Source: Aquabacterium parvum (GTDB lineage: Bacteria; Pseudomonadota; Gammaproteobacteria; Burkholderiales; Burkholderiaceae_C). Taken from it: 64,000 bases of DNA. The stretch lies in NCBI RefSeq assembly GCF_001447195.1, contig NZ_LFRI01000516.1, positions 62,001 through 126,000 on the forward strand, in the 5' to 3' direction. The translations under genes were made by a program, and so were the position numbers. Below, one piece after another: positions 26,311-35,776 of the stretch. A model generated the notes under the pieces. It had not been told where the DNA came from. It saw only the letters and a program-made list of their open reading frames with translations, and searched no databases. Position 1 is the first letter of the stretch. Every line of letters begins with the position of its first letter.

Positions 26311-26991
26311 ATGATCAAAAAGCTTGCCATCGCAGCCGCCCTGTCCGCAGCCGCCCTTTCGTCGGCCCAAGCCGGCGTGGTCGTCGGCGCCCAATCTGCC
26401 CAGATTGTCGCCGGTGCCCCCGGCATTGGCGCCATCTCCAGCACATTCGACCAATATGGACTGATCACCGACTACGTGAGCGGCGTGACCGATTTTGACA
26501 CCTACATCGCCAGCAACCCGCTGCATGTGTGGGACTTCAGCGTTGAAGACGCCGGCACCACCTACTACTACGAGTGGTTCTCCAACTTCGGCACCGCCAC
26601 CGCCAGCGTTTCTTACGACCTGGGCGAAGTGCGCTTCACCCAAGGCCTGGCACTGTGGAACGAAGACGGCAATGGCATCGGCAAGCTCAACATCCTGGGC
26701 TCGGTTGACGGCATCACCTGGACCACCCTCGGCAGCAGCCTGTCCCCCACTGACAACGCTTCCGGCCAGGACTACGGTGCCGACGTGTTCAACTGGGACG
26801 CCATTGCCACGCGCTACATCAAGCTTGAAGCCAGCCAATGCCCGGCCAGCAGCACCTGGGTGGGCTGCAGCGTCGGCGAAGTGGCGTTCAACGTGACCGA
26901 CGTGCCTGAACCCAGCAGCGTCGCCATGGCCGGCCTGGGTCTGGCCGTTGTGGGCGCCGTGGCCGCACGCCGCCGCCGCCAACAAGCCTGA
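26311..26991 (+). CDS. PEP-CTERM secreted protein, discoidin-like
   Basis: 226 residues. Signal peptide at 1-21 (MIKKLAIAAALSAAALSSAQA). The body (about 60-195) is beta-rich with two cysteines, and segments such as LGSVDGITWTTLGSSL and ATRYIKLEAS resemble F5/8-type carbohydrate-binding domains. It ends with VPEPSSVAMAGLGLAVVGAV plus an Arg cluster, a clear PEP-CTERM sorting signal. Probably an exosortase substrate on the cell surface or in the matrix. Function otherwise unknown. Confidence 0.9.
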   Translation: MIKKLAIAAALSAAALSSAQAGVVVGAQSAQIVAGAPGIGAISSTFDQYGLITDYVSGVTDFDTYIASNPLHVWDFSVEDAGTTYYYEWFSNFGTATASVSYDLGEVRFTQGLALWNEDGNGIGKLNILGSVDGITWTTLGSSLSPTDNASGQDYGADVFNWDAIATRYIKLEASQCPASSTWVGCSVGEVAFNVTDVPEPSSVAMAGLGLAVVGAVAARRRRQQA

Positions 26992-27066
26992 TCGTCCTCG
27001 CTCCCTGCCGATCGGTGCCCGTGGCGCTGTGATAATCACAGCCCTCGCGCACCGATTTCTCTTTTC

Positions 27067-27765
27067 ATGTCCGCTTACTTTCACTCACCTGGCCTGGCCA
27101 TCCAGGGCATCACGCCCCCGCTGAACTGGTCCTCGTTCAAGGCCATCGCCTTCGACATGGACTCCACGCTGATCAACATCGAGTGCATCGATGAGATCGC
27201 CGATGCCGTTGGCAAGAAGGCCGAGGTGGCTGCCATCACCGAAGCGGCCATGCGCGGAGAGATCACCGACTTCAAGGACAGCCTGCGAAGGCGCGTGGCC
27301 CTGCTCAAAGGCGTGCCGGCCGAAAGCCTGGCGCAGGTCTACGACGAGCGACTGCGGCTGAACCCAGGCGCCCAGACCCTGATGCAGGCCGCCAAAGAAG
27401 CCGGCCTGCAAACCATGCTGGTCTCGGGTGGTTTCACCTTTTTTGCCGAGCGCGTGAAAACACGCCTGGGCATGCACGAAGCGCACGCCAACGTGCTGGC
27501 CATCGAGGGCGGCCTGCTGACCGGCGAGGTCGTCGGTGACATCGTTGATGGCGAGGCCAAGAGGCAGCACCTGATCTCGCTGTGCGCCCGCCTGGGATGC
27601 CCCACTTCGGCGGCAATCGCCGTGGGCGACGGCGCCAATGACCTGCCGATGATGGGCGCAGCCGGACTCAGCGTGGCCTACCACGCCAAACCCAAGGTGC
27701 GCGAGCAGGCCATGGTGTCCATTCAGGAAGGCGGCCTTGACCGCCTCCTTGAACTGATTCGCTGA
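27067..27765 (+). CDS. serB: Phosphoserine phosphatase
   Basis: Last step of serine synthesis: removes phosphate from 3-phosphoserine. HAD-superfamily protein of 232 residues. The nucleophile motif is AFDMDSTLI (Asp30, Asp32), motif II is SGGF, and motif III/IV is VGDGANDLPMM. The N-terminal ACT-like regulatory region of the E. coli enzyme is mostly missing, as in many beta-proteobacterial short forms. A GC-rich inverted repeat (27765-27797) separates it from the convergent rraA. Confidence 0.96.
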   Translation: MSAYFHSPGLAIQGITPPLNWSSFKAIAFDMDSTLINIECIDEIADAVGKKAEVAAITEAAMRGEITDFKDSLRRRVALLKGVPAESLAQVYDERLRLNPGAQTLMQAAKEAGLQTMLVSGGFTFFAERVKTRLGMHEAHANVLAIEGGLLTGEVVGDIVDGEAKRQHLISLCARLGCPTSAAIAVGDGANDLPMMGAAGLSVAYHAKPKVREQAMVSIQEGGLDRLLELIR

Positions 27766-27819
27766 GGGGCGACGGGGGCGCGCCAGGGTGCGCCCCTCGA
27801 CGATGCGCAGGGCCGGTGA

Positions 27820-28317
27820 TCAGATCAGCGGGCGCGAGGCCACCACGATCCCGTCTTCATCAGCGTAGAGCCAGTCATCTGGGCGCACCCAGACACCCTG
27901 AATCTGAACGGCCACATCGCTTTGGCCCTCCTGGCGCTTTTCCGTGGGCAGGGGCATCAAAGCCAGCGCTCGGATGCCCACATTGCACTCGGCCAGCTCG
28001 GCGGAATCACGCACGCAACCATCCACGATCACACCTGCCCAGCCGTTCTTGGCGGCAGCCTTGCCCAGGTTGCCACCCACCAACGCCCGGCGCAGCGAAG
28101 CACCGCCATCGACCACGAGCACGCGCCCATTGCCAGGCGAGTCCACCGCTGCCTTGACCAGGGTGTTGTCCTCGAAACACTTCACGGTGCTGACCTGGCC
28201 CGAAAACTTGATCCGACGCCCGTAGTCCTTGAAGACCGGCGGCAAAACCCGGAAGTCGCCGTCGGTGTTGTTCTTGTGCGTGTCACACAGGTCGCAGGTG
28301 GCAAAGGATGCGGTCAT
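27820..28317 (-). CDS. rraA: RraA-family protein (RNase E inhibitor / HMG aldolase fold)
   Basis: 165 residues from the ATG at 28317; the frame extends upstream without support. Family marks are GGNLGKAAAKNGWAGVIVDGCVRDSAEL and DWLYADEDGIVV. In E. coli RraA binds RNase E and lowers its activity. Close homologues are 4-hydroxy-4-methyl-2-oxoglutarate aldolases, so the biochemical role is ambiguous. A strong hairpin lies in its 5' leader. Confidence 0.9.
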   Translation of the reverse strand: MTASFATCDLCDTHKNNTDGDFRVLPPVFKDYGRRIKFSGQVSTVKCFEDNTLVKAAVDSPGNGRVLVVDGGASLRRALVGGNLGKAAAKNGWAGVIVDGCVRDSAELAECNVGIRALALMPLPTEKRQEGQSDVAVQIQGVWVRPDDWLYADEDGIVVASRPLI

Positions 28318-28359
28318 GTCTGGCTCCAGTCTTCGTTCGTCTGTCGGTGCGGTCGCATG

Positions 28360-28385
28360 ACGCTCCCCAAAAACACGGGGAGCGT
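28360..28385 (-). promoter_or_regulatory. Hairpin in the rraA leader
   Basis: Perfect 9-bp inverted repeat ACGCTCCCC/GGGGAGCGT with an 8-nt loop, 43 nt upstream of the rraA ATG. On the minus strand the loop contains TTTTT, and no U-run follows the stem, so a terminator is unlikely. It may be an RNase E or protein target, or an operator. Confidence 0.4.
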
Positions 28386-28496
28386 GACAACGGCGCGCGC
28401 AAAATGAATGCCCGGATCGTATCGCAGCGCCCCGCCGTTCACGGCAGGCCGGCTGCATGCTAAATTCCGCGCGCCACCCGACCACCCCCTGCGCAC

Positions 28497-29423
28497 ATGC
28501 CCATCGTCAGCGTCATCATCCCGGCTTACAACGCGGCCAGCTACATCGCGGAGACACTGACTTCGGCCCTTGGTCAAACGCTCGCCGACGTCGAGGTCAT
28601 CGTGGTCGACGACGGCTCCAAGGACAACACGGCCGAGGTGGTTCAGCGCTTTGCGTCGGTGCGCTACGTGCATCAGAAAAACGCCGGCGTCTCGGCAGCG
28701 CGCAACACCGGCGCGGCGAACGCGCGCGGCGAATTCCTGGCCTTCCTGGACTCCGACGACCTCTGGCACCCGGACAAATTGCGCCAACAGGTCGAAGCCT
28801 TGCGCCAACACCCAGGCAGCGTCTTTTGTCGCACAGAAGCGGTGAGCGACCCCGCCCGGCAAGCCGAAATCCAGCGTGGCGCCCCCAACCCCGACGCACC
28901 GCACGAACTCATCCCCGACTTCCACAGCAGCTTCCTGGTGCCCTACCTGACCACCTCCACGGTGATGGTGAGGCGCTCGGCCTTCGAAGAGGCCGGTGGC
29001 TTTGACACCCGCCTGCGCATCGCCGAAGACGTTGACTTCTACCTGCGTGTGCTGGTGCGTCACCCACTGGTGATCAAGATGACTCAAGCGCTTGTCTACA
29101 AACGCCCCGTTCCAGGCAGCCTGGGCGACGACAGCGTGGCCGGCTACCACCAGTTGCTCAAGGTTTACGACCGTTTCCTGGCAAACCACCCGCAAGCCCG
29201 CGACGTGATCGGCGCACAGCGCATCGAGCAGGCCTATCACAAGCTCTACCTCGACCTGGCGCGCAGCCACCTCTGGATCGGCGAGAACCGCCAGGCGTGG
29301 CAAGCCGCCTGGCAGGCTCGAAAGCATGGCCCGGCCAGCGCATCGTGGCCGCTGATGGCCAAGGCTTGCGTGCCGAACTGGCTGCGCGAACAACTCGGCA
29401 GCCGCCGCAAGCTGGCGAGCTGA
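28497..29423 (+). CDS. Family 2 glycosyltransferase
   Basis: 308 residues, cytoplasmic side of the membrane. The GT-A nucleotide-binding motif VSVIIPAYNAASYI is at the N-terminus, with VVDDGSKDNT and the metal-binding FLDSDDLW near residue 90. It probably transfers one sugar during repeat-unit assembly. First gene of the exopolysaccharide region; the next gene is on the opposite strand. Sugar specificity cannot be told. Confidence 0.9.
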   Translation: MPIVSVIIPAYNAASYIAETLTSALGQTLADVEVIVVDDGSKDNTAEVVQRFASVRYVHQKNAGVSAARNTGAANARGEFLAFLDSDDLWHPDKLRQQVEALRQHPGSVFCRTEAVSDPARQAEIQRGAPNPDAPHELIPDFHSSFLVPYLTTSTVMVRRSAFEEAGGFDTRLRIAEDVDFYLRVLVRHPLVIKMTQALVYKRPVPGSLGDDSVAGYHQLLKVYDRFLANHPQARDVIGAQRIEQAYHKLYLDLARSHLWIGENRQAWQAAWQARKHGPASASWPLMAKACVPNWLREQLGSRRKLAS

Positions 29424-29457
29424 TCACCCTCTTGCGGGGCCTTGCGTCAAGGATGCG

Positions 29458-30663
29458 TCAGGGCCTCGCCTGGCACGGCACCGCCTTGCCGGACTGGATG
29501 TCCCGCAGGAACGCTTCGAGTTGGCGCGTGTTGTGGCACCACTGACGCTCACGGCCGATGTACTCGCGGGCCGCCGCACCCACCCGAGCCAACTCGGCTG
29601 GCTGGCGTGCGCGCTCCAGCACGCAGGCAACGGCGTGATCGAGGTCTCCGGCCCGGAACACCCAACCCGTCTCGTCAACCTTGAGCACCTCCTTGATGGG
29701 CTCGAAGTCGGGAGCGATCGGCGCGATGCCGCAAGCCATGAATTCGAACAGCTTGACGGGTGACGTGTAGTCACCTGCGCTGGGCAGCACGGCCAGGTCC
29801 ATGGCGGCCAGCAAGCCAGGCACCTCCTCGTGGGCCACCCGTCCGGTCAGGATCACCTGCGCCTGCAAGCCCTTTTCGTTGACGAAGCGGCGCACCTCGT
29901 CCGAGGTGATGCCGTCGCCGATCAACAGCAACTTCAGTTGCGGCTCGCTCTTGAGGCGATCGGCGATGCGGTAGACGAACTGGTCGATGGCATGCCAGGG
30001 CAGGAAGGCACCCAGGTAGCCGCAGACGGTCGCGCCCTCCAGGCCCCACTTGCGGCGAGCCGCCTCGCGTTGCTCGGGCGTGAAGGAGAACTGCGACAGG
30101 TTCGCCGCATTGGGCGAGACGATGGCGGGCGCCATCCACCCGTGGGCCTTGACCAGTCGGTCGCGGAACACCGACGACACGAACACCAGGCCGTCGGCGC
30201 GCTGCACGGTCCAACGCTCCAGCCAGATGGCCAGGCGAGACAAAGACAGCGGCCGCACGCGGTAGACCGTTGCAGAGTCGTTGATCTCCAGGATCATGGG
30301 CACACCGAACCAGCGAGCGATCAGGGTCGGGGCGAACATGAACAGCGAGTAGCGCTCGTAGATGAGCTCGGTGTCGCGGTGCTTGAGCAGGTAGCGGCCC
30401 ACCCGGTAAGCAGCCACCAGGTTGTAAGCCAGCTCGACCAGCTCGAACAGGGGCTCGGGCAGGCGGCTGACCAGCTTCATCCACCACTTGGCTTGCTTGG
30501 TGGGCGACAGCGTCTTGGGCGACGAGTAGGGGTCGGCCCCTGGCAAAGACAGCACATCCACCACGGTGCCATCGGCCCGCAGGGCGTCCGTGATGCCACG
30601 GATGTGAACGCCCTCGACTGCCTTGCCCTGGGTGCGGTGGTGATACAGAACTCGCTTGATCAT
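29458..30663 (-). CDS. Family 4 glycosyltransferase
   Basis: 401 residues from the ATG at 30663. A GT-B fold retaining enzyme: acceptor half to about 190, donor half with CGYLGAFLPWHAIDQF, LLLIGDG and the donor-binding PSAGDYTSPVKLFEFMACG. It is the only gene of the exopolysaccharide region on the minus strand and diverges from the large operon starting at 30865, sharing a 201-bp intergenic region. Substrate unknown. Confidence 0.9.
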   Translation of the reverse strand: MIKRVLYHHRTQGKAVEGVHIRGITDALRADGTVVDVLSLPGADPYSSPKTLSPTKQAKWWMKLVSRLPEPLFELVELAYNLVAAYRVGRYLLKHRDTELIYERYSLFMFAPTLIARWFGVPMILEINDSATVYRVRPLSLSRLAIWLERWTVQRADGLVFVSSVFRDRLVKAHGWMAPAIVSPNAANLSQFSFTPEQREAARRKWGLEGATVCGYLGAFLPWHAIDQFVYRIADRLKSEPQLKLLLIGDGITSDEVRRFVNEKGLQAQVILTGRVAHEEVPGLLAAMDLAVLPSAGDYTSPVKLFEFMACGIAPIAPDFEPIKEVLKVDETGWVFRAGDLDHAVACVLERARQPAELARVGAAAREYIGRERQWCHNTRQLEAFLRDIQSGKAVPCQARP

Positions 30664-30864
30664 GTGTTGTATTGCCGGGTTGTGGACCGTTTTCCCCCTC
30701 AATCATACGGTCTGCCCCCCAGGCAATCTCCGCTATCATCCGCGCACTCCCCGTGTCCACGGGCCGCCGCCGTCCTGCGGCAAAAGGGCATGGCCCGCGC
30801 GCATCGATCCGCACGGCGATGCACCCGCGTTCATTGCCACCTTTTGAGTCTGCCGCGATTGAAC

Positions 30865-32049
30865 ATGCACATCTACTGGGGATTGGGTCTGGTTGCAGCG
30901 GTGTTCTTGGCCGCGGTCGCCGTTTTGGCGCGGGAAGTGCGCAGCCGCCACATCGGCATCTGGTTCCGCTCCTGGCTGAAACAGGACTGGCGCGAGCCCG
31001 CCCCCGAAGGCGCCCTGCGCCACCTGATGTTCTGCTTCGTCGACCACTACGAGCCGGCCTGGGCGCGGCCCACGTACGAGGTCGAACGCAAGCGCGTGCT
31101 GGAGTGGAAACAGCGCTACCCCGAGTTGTGCGCCAAGCACCGCGACGCCGACGGCTTGCCTCCGGTGCACACCTTCTTCTACCCCGAAGAGGAATACCGC
31201 CCCGAGCACCTCGATGACATCGTCGACCTGTGCCGCATGCGCCTGGGCGAGATCGAGATTCACCTTCATCACGAAGACGACACCGAAGCCGGCCTTCGCG
31301 AGAAGCTTCAGCGCTTCACCCGCACCCTGATAGACCGGCACGATGCCCTGCCGGTTGACCCCGTCACGGGCCAGGCCCGCTGGGCCTTCATCCATGGCAA
31401 CTGGGCACTGGACAACGCCCACCCGGACGGCACAGGCTGCGGCGTCAACAACGAGCTCATCATCCTGCGCGAAGAGGGCTGCTACGCCGACTACACCCTG
31501 CCGGCCGCGCCGAACCCTTGCCAGACGGTCACGATCAACCAGATCTACTACGCCAAGGACGACCCTGACCGCCCGCGCTCGCACGACCACGGCGTGCCAG
31601 TGCGCGTGGGCACGCCCCCCAGTGGCGACCTGATGATCCTGCAAGGCCCGCTGACTTTCGATTTCAAAAAGCGCAAGCTGGGCCTGATCCCTCGCATCGA
31701 AAACAGCGATGTGCGCACCAACAACCCGCCCACGCGCCAGCGCGTCGACGCCTGGGTCGAGACCGGCATCCACGTCAAGGGCCGTCCCGAGTGGATCTTC
31801 GTCAAGGTGCACACCCACGGCACGCAAGAGCCGGACATGCCCACGCTGCTGGGTCCGGCCATGGACGACTGCTTCACCTACATGGAGACGAAGTACAACT
31901 GCGGCCGCGACTGGAAGCTGCACTACGTGAGCGCGCGGGAGATGTACAACATCGTCAAGGCGGCCGAGCAGGGCCTCACCGGGGACCCCAACGCCTACCG
32001 TGATCACGTGATCCCCCGTCCGGCTTACGCCCCACGGGTGGGCGCATGA
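30865..32049 (+). CDS. Membrane-anchored, His-rich polysaccharide-deacetylase-like protein
   Basis: 394 residues from the ATG at 30865. One N-terminal membrane helix (about 4-22), then a soluble domain. Metal-ligand-like motifs are FVDHYEP (Asp60, His61), IHLHHEDD (His133, 135, 136) and FIHGNWALDN (His177). The arrangement recalls NodB-type deacetylases (early Asp-His, later His), but the standard NodB motifs are not all present, so this is inferred. Similar proteins occur as conserved unknowns in exopolysaccharide loci. First gene of a tight operon; its stop overlaps the next start as ATGA. Confidence 0.7.
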   Translation: MHIYWGLGLVAAVFLAAVAVLAREVRSRHIGIWFRSWLKQDWREPAPEGALRHLMFCFVDHYEPAWARPTYEVERKRVLEWKQRYPELCAKHRDADGLPPVHTFFYPEEEYRPEHLDDIVDLCRMRLGEIEIHLHHEDDTEAGLREKLQRFTRTLIDRHDALPVDPVTGQARWAFIHGNWALDNAHPDGTGCGVNNELIILREEGCYADYTLPAAPNPCQTVTINQIYYAKDDPDRPRSHDHGVPVRVGTPPSGDLMILQGPLTFDFKKRKLGLIPRIENSDVRTNNPPTRQRVDAWVETGIHVKGRPEWIFVKVHTHGTQEPDMPTLLGPAMDDCFTYMETKYNCGRDWKLHYVSAREMYNIVKAAEQGLTGDPNAYRDHVIPRPAYAPRVGA

Positions 32050-33263
32050 ATGCGGCGACGCTGACCCTGGTTGGCATCGCGCTCGGGGGCTGGGCCCTCG
32101 TGGTGTACAGCTACGCCGGCTACCCGGTGCTGCTGGCCCTGGTTGCCGCGCTGCACCAGCTCAAGCGCGACCTGCGCTACGTGTTGGGCAAGGCCGAACG
32201 CCGTCGCCAAACCAGCGCCAACGACGCCAGCCAATGGCCCGACGTCGCCGTGGTGATCGCTGCCTACAACGAAGAGCGCCACATCCACGCCCGCGTCATG
32301 AACCTGCTCGAGCAGGACTACCCGGCTGACAAACTGAGCATCCACATCGGCTCGGACGGCAGCCGGGACCGCACGGCCGAGATCCTGCGCAGCATCGATG
32401 ACCCAAGACTGAAAGCCCACGTCTTCGAGGCCAACCGCGGCAAGGCCAACGTGCTCAACGACCTGCGCGGCCGGGTCAATGCACCCATCGTGGTCTTCTC
32501 CGACGCCAACACCTTCTTCGATCGCCAGGCCATCCGGCGCCTGGTGGGCTGGTTCAACGACCCCGATGTGGGCGGCGTCAGCGGCGAGCTGCGCCTGCTG
32601 GGCAACGCCGGGCAAAACCAGGACAGCCTGTATTGGCGCATCGAGCAGGTGCTCAAGTTCTTCGAGGGCCGCATCGGCGGACTCCTGGGCGCCAATGGGG
32701 CCATCTACGCGGTGCGCCGCGAGCTGTGGCCCGAGCTGGCCAGCAACGCCATCTGCGACGACTTCCTCATCGGCATGCACGTGAGCGCCAGTGGCAAGCG
32801 CATGGCCTACGACCCATCGGCCTGGGCCGAAGAAGACACGCCCGAGAACATCTCGGAAGAACACCACCGGCGCCTGCGCATCGGGGTGGGCAACTTCCAG
32901 GCGCTGTTCGAGCACCCGGAGTTCCTGACGCGCACCAGCGGGGCCACCCGATTCGCGTACGTGTCGCACAAGGTGCTGCGCTGGCTGACCCCGCACCTGC
33001 TCCTGGCGGCCTTGCTGGCCAGCCTGGCGTTGTCGACCCTGCCCAGCCCGAATCAACACCTTTGGCAAGCCTGGACCGCGCTGCAAGTGCTGGGCTACGC
33101 CATGGTGTCCTGGTGGTACCGGCGCAGCAGCGCTGGCGCGGCGCTGCCACGCATCGCCAAGCTGCCCACCTTCTTTTTCGCCCTGAACTGGGCCTTCCTG
33201 TTGGCTTCGATCCGTTACGCGCGTGGCACCCAGCAGGGAACCTGGCGCCGCACGGCCCGCTGA
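32046..33263 (+). CDS. Membrane family 2 glycosyltransferase (processive type)
   Basis: 405 residues. One N-terminal helix (about 5-30), a GT-A domain with VVIAAYNEE, GSDGSRDRT and VFSDANTFF, a conserved YWRIEQ segment, and two or three C-terminal helices. The layout is like cellulose or hyaluronan synthase-type transferases, suggesting a polymer- or lipid-linked sugar acceptor in the inner membrane. Overlaps the previous gene by 4 nt; the MBOAT gene follows after 14 bp. Confidence 0.88.
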   Translation: MNAATLTLVGIALGGWALVVYSYAGYPVLLALVAALHQLKRDLRYVLGKAERRRQTSANDASQWPDVAVVIAAYNEERHIHARVMNLLEQDYPADKLSIHIGSDGSRDRTAEILRSIDDPRLKAHVFEANRGKANVLNDLRGRVNAPIVVFSDANTFFDRQAIRRLVGWFNDPDVGGVSGELRLLGNAGQNQDSLYWRIEQVLKFFEGRIGGLLGANGAIYAVRRELWPELASNAICDDFLIGMHVSASGKRMAYDPSAWAEEDTPENISEEHHRRLRIGVGNFQALFEHPEFLTRTSGATRFAYVSHKVLRWLTPHLLLAALLASLALSTLPSPNQHLWQAWTALQVLGYAMVSWWYRRSSAGAALPRIAKLPTFFFALNWAFLLASIRYARGTQQGTWRRTAR

Positions 33264-33277
33264 CCCACGGAGCACGC

Positions 33278-34708
33278 ATGCTGTTCAACTCCGTCGAGTT
33301 CCTCTTTCTCTTCCTGCCGATCGTCCTGATCGTGTACTACCTGCTGCCTCACAAGCAGCAAAACACCTTCCTGGTGCTGGCCAGCTGCTTCTTCTACGCG
33401 AGCTGGGACTGGCGCTTCCTGCTGCCGCTGCTGTGCACCACCGGCCTGGACTACTGGATCGCGGGCAAGCTGGAAGCCTCGCACAAAGCCAGGGGCCCCG
33501 AAGCCGAGCGCAAGCGCCTGGTCTGGATCAGCGTGGTCTCGAACCTGTCGCTGCTGGGCTTCTTCAAGTACTGCAACTTCTTCATCGAGTCGACCTCGGC
33601 GGTGCTGACCGCGCTGGGCTTCGAGGTGTCGGTGCACACGCTCAACATCGTGCTGCCGGTGGCGATCTCGTTCTACACCTTCCAGGCGCTGTCCTACACG
33701 ATCGATGTCTACCGGGGTGAACTGCACCCGTCGGGCACGTTCTGGGACTTCTTCCTGGGCGTGCTGTACTTCCCTCACTTGGTGGCAGGCCCGATCCAGC
33801 GCGCGTCCACCTTGCTGCCGCAGGTGCTACTGCCCCGACAAACCACGCGCCAGCAATGGGAAGACGGCCTGCACCTGATCATGTGGGGCTTTTTCAAGAA
33901 GGTGTTCCTGGCCGACAACCTGGCGCCCATCGCCGACCAGGTTTTCAGCAAACCTGACCCGACCGGGGGCGAGGTGCTGGTGGGCGTGCTGGCCTTCACC
34001 TTCCAGATCTACGGTGACTTCTCGGGTTACACCGACATCGCGCGCGGCATCGCCAAGATCATGGGCTTCGAGTTCACCCTGAACTTCAACCTGCCTTACT
34101 TCGCGACCAACCCGTCCGACTTCTGGCGACGCTGGCACATCAGCCTGTCGCAATGGCTGCGCGACTACCTCTACAAGTCGCTGGGCGGCAATCGCGGCGG
34201 CACCTTCTTCACTTACCGCAACCTGATGATCACGATGGTGCTTGGCGGCCTGTGGCACGGCGCCGCCTGGAACTTCGTGCTCTGGGGCTTCTACCACGGC
34301 GCGCTTCTGTGCATCCACCGCTACCTGAGCCCCTACCTGGACCGTTTCGAGCAGGCGATCCCCCTGCCCCGCGCGCTGTGGCTGACGCTGCACATCGCCA
34401 CCATGTTCGTGATGACCTGCTATGGCTGGCTGCTGTTTCGCGCCACGTCTTTGGACCAGGTGATCGGCATGAGCGGCGCCCTGAGCAACCCACTTGAGGG
34501 GCTGGACACGGCCAGCCTGCAAACGATCGGCCTCTACGCCCTGCCCCTGGTCATCGTGCAGTGGCTGCAGTGGCGCAGCGGCGAGCTCCAGTTCATGCGC
34601 CTACCCATCATCCCTGGCTGGCTCAAGCCCGTGCTGTACGCCGGCATGTTCTATGCGGCGGTCTTCCTGGGTGGCACGCCGCAGTCTTTCGTCTACTTCC
34701 AGTTCTGA
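33278..34708 (+). CDS. MBOAT-family O-acyltransferase (AlgI-like)
   Basis: 476 residues, about 10-12 membrane helices, from the ATG at 33278. It starts MLFNSVEFLFLFLPIV, the usual AlgI/DltB-like beginning. The active-site histidine is His327 in LWHGAAWNFVLWG, with FWRRWHISLSQWLRDYLY upstream. It moves acetyl groups across the inner membrane for O-acetylation of the exopolysaccharide. The following SGNH protein is the natural periplasmic partner. Confidence 0.94.
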   Translation: MLFNSVEFLFLFLPIVLIVYYLLPHKQQNTFLVLASCFFYASWDWRFLLPLLCTTGLDYWIAGKLEASHKARGPEAERKRLVWISVVSNLSLLGFFKYCNFFIESTSAVLTALGFEVSVHTLNIVLPVAISFYTFQALSYTIDVYRGELHPSGTFWDFFLGVLYFPHLVAGPIQRASTLLPQVLLPRQTTRQQWEDGLHLIMWGFFKKVFLADNLAPIADQVFSKPDPTGGEVLVGVLAFTFQIYGDFSGYTDIARGIAKIMGFEFTLNFNLPYFATNPSDFWRRWHISLSQWLRDYLYKSLGGNRGGTFFTYRNLMITMVLGGLWHGAAWNFVLWGFYHGALLCIHRYLSPYLDRFEQAIPLPRALWLTLHIATMFVMTCYGWLLFRATSLDQVIGMSGALSNPLEGLDTASLQTIGLYALPLVIVQWLQWRSGELQFMRLPIIPGWLKPVLYAGMFYAAVFLGGTPQSFVYFQF

Positions 34709-34711
34709 GTC

Positions 34712-35776
34712 ATGAGCATGCGATCCGTGGCCCGCTGGGTGGCCTACAGCCTGATCTTCCTGCTGACGCTGGAGGCCCTGGCGCGCCTGGATGACTGGGT
34801 GCGCGAGGGTGCGCCGCTGGCCGGCAACCACGACATCGACACGGTCTTCGTGAGCGCCCCGGGCGTCAAGGCCGGCAAGCCCGGCGCCCACTTCGGCAAG
34901 TGGCAGATGAACAGCCTGGGCTTTCGCGGGCCCGAGCCCATCGAGGGGCGCCGAAACATCCTGGTCTACGGCGCCTCCGAGTCCTTCGGGATCTATGAGA
35001 GCCCCGATCAGGAATACCCCCGCCAGTTGGCGCGGCTGCTGGACGCAGCCCAGCCTGGCGCGTACAACGTGCTCAATGCGGCCGTACCGGGGCTTCGCAT
35101 CGGCCGCATGGGCTACCTCGAGCGCATCATCCAACAAGCCCCGGCCAGCCACGTCATCGTCTACCCGACGCCAGCGGCCTACATCGGCGTGGACAAACCG
35201 TTCTGCGACGAGCCCGCCACCTGGCCAAGCCAGCTGAGCACCCAGGACTCGCCGCGCGCACGCCTCAAGGGCAAGGTCGAGTTGGTGGCCAAGCAGGTGA
35301 TGCCCGAGCCCGTGATGACCGCGCTCAAGGAGTTCGGCATCTGGCGGGCCACGCGAGAACTCCAGGTCATCGATCGGCTGCCGGAAGTGGCCATGCAGGC
35401 TTTCGAGAAGGACTTGCGCTGTGTGGTCGAGCGAGCTCGCCGCGCCGGTGCCACCCCGGTCCTCGTGACCCACGGCAATTACTTCGGCGACCAGATCACG
35501 CCTGAAAACCGCCCGATGCTGGTGGCCTGGCGGCGCTTCTACCCCGACCTGTCCGAGGCTGGCTTCATCGACATGGAAGCGCGCGCCAACCAGGTCGTGC
35601 AGCGGGTGGCAAACAGCGAGCCGCAAGCCATCCTGGTCGACATCCGCAAGGCCGTGCCGCCGGGTCCCCAACACTACGCCGACTTCGTGCATTTCACCGA
35701 CGAAGGAGCGCGCTTGCTGGCGGAGCAACTGAGCGCGGCCATCCTTGCAAAGCCATCTCAGGGGAGCCAGCCATGA
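34712..35776 (+). CDS. SGNH/GDSL-type protein, probable partner of the MBOAT protein
   Basis: 354 residues with an N-terminal signal anchor (about 7-24). The SGNH catalytic pattern is visible: nucleophile Ser89 in VYGASES, Asn122 in LNAAVPG, and Asp324/His327 in HYADFVHFTDEGA. Such periplasmic proteins accept acetyl groups from MBOAT partners and place them on polysaccharide, as AlgJ/AlgX do. It starts 3 nt after the MBOAT stop and overlaps the next gene by 4 nt. Confidence 0.82.
   Translation: MSMRSVARWVAYSLIFLLTLEALARLDDWVREGAPLAGNHDIDTVFVSAPGVKAGKPGAHFGKWQMNSLGFRGPEPIEGRRNILVYGASESFGIYESPDQEYPRQLARLLDAAQPGAYNVLNAAVPGLRIGRMGYLERIIQQAPASHVIVYPTPAAYIGVDKPFCDEPATWPSQLSTQDSPRARLKGKVELVAKQVMPEPVMTALKEFGIWRATRELQVIDRLPEVAMQAFEKDLRCVVERARRAGATPVLVTHGNYFGDQITPENRPMLVAWRRFYPDLSEAGFIDMEARANQVVQRVANSEPQAILVDIRKAVPPGPQHYADFVHFTDEGARLLAEQLSAAILAKPSQGSQP

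Noticed and set aside
27765..27797. GC-rich inverted repeat between serB and rraA as a terminator
   Set aside because: Only 7 bp with a 19-nt loop and no U-tract on either strand; kept as a note only.
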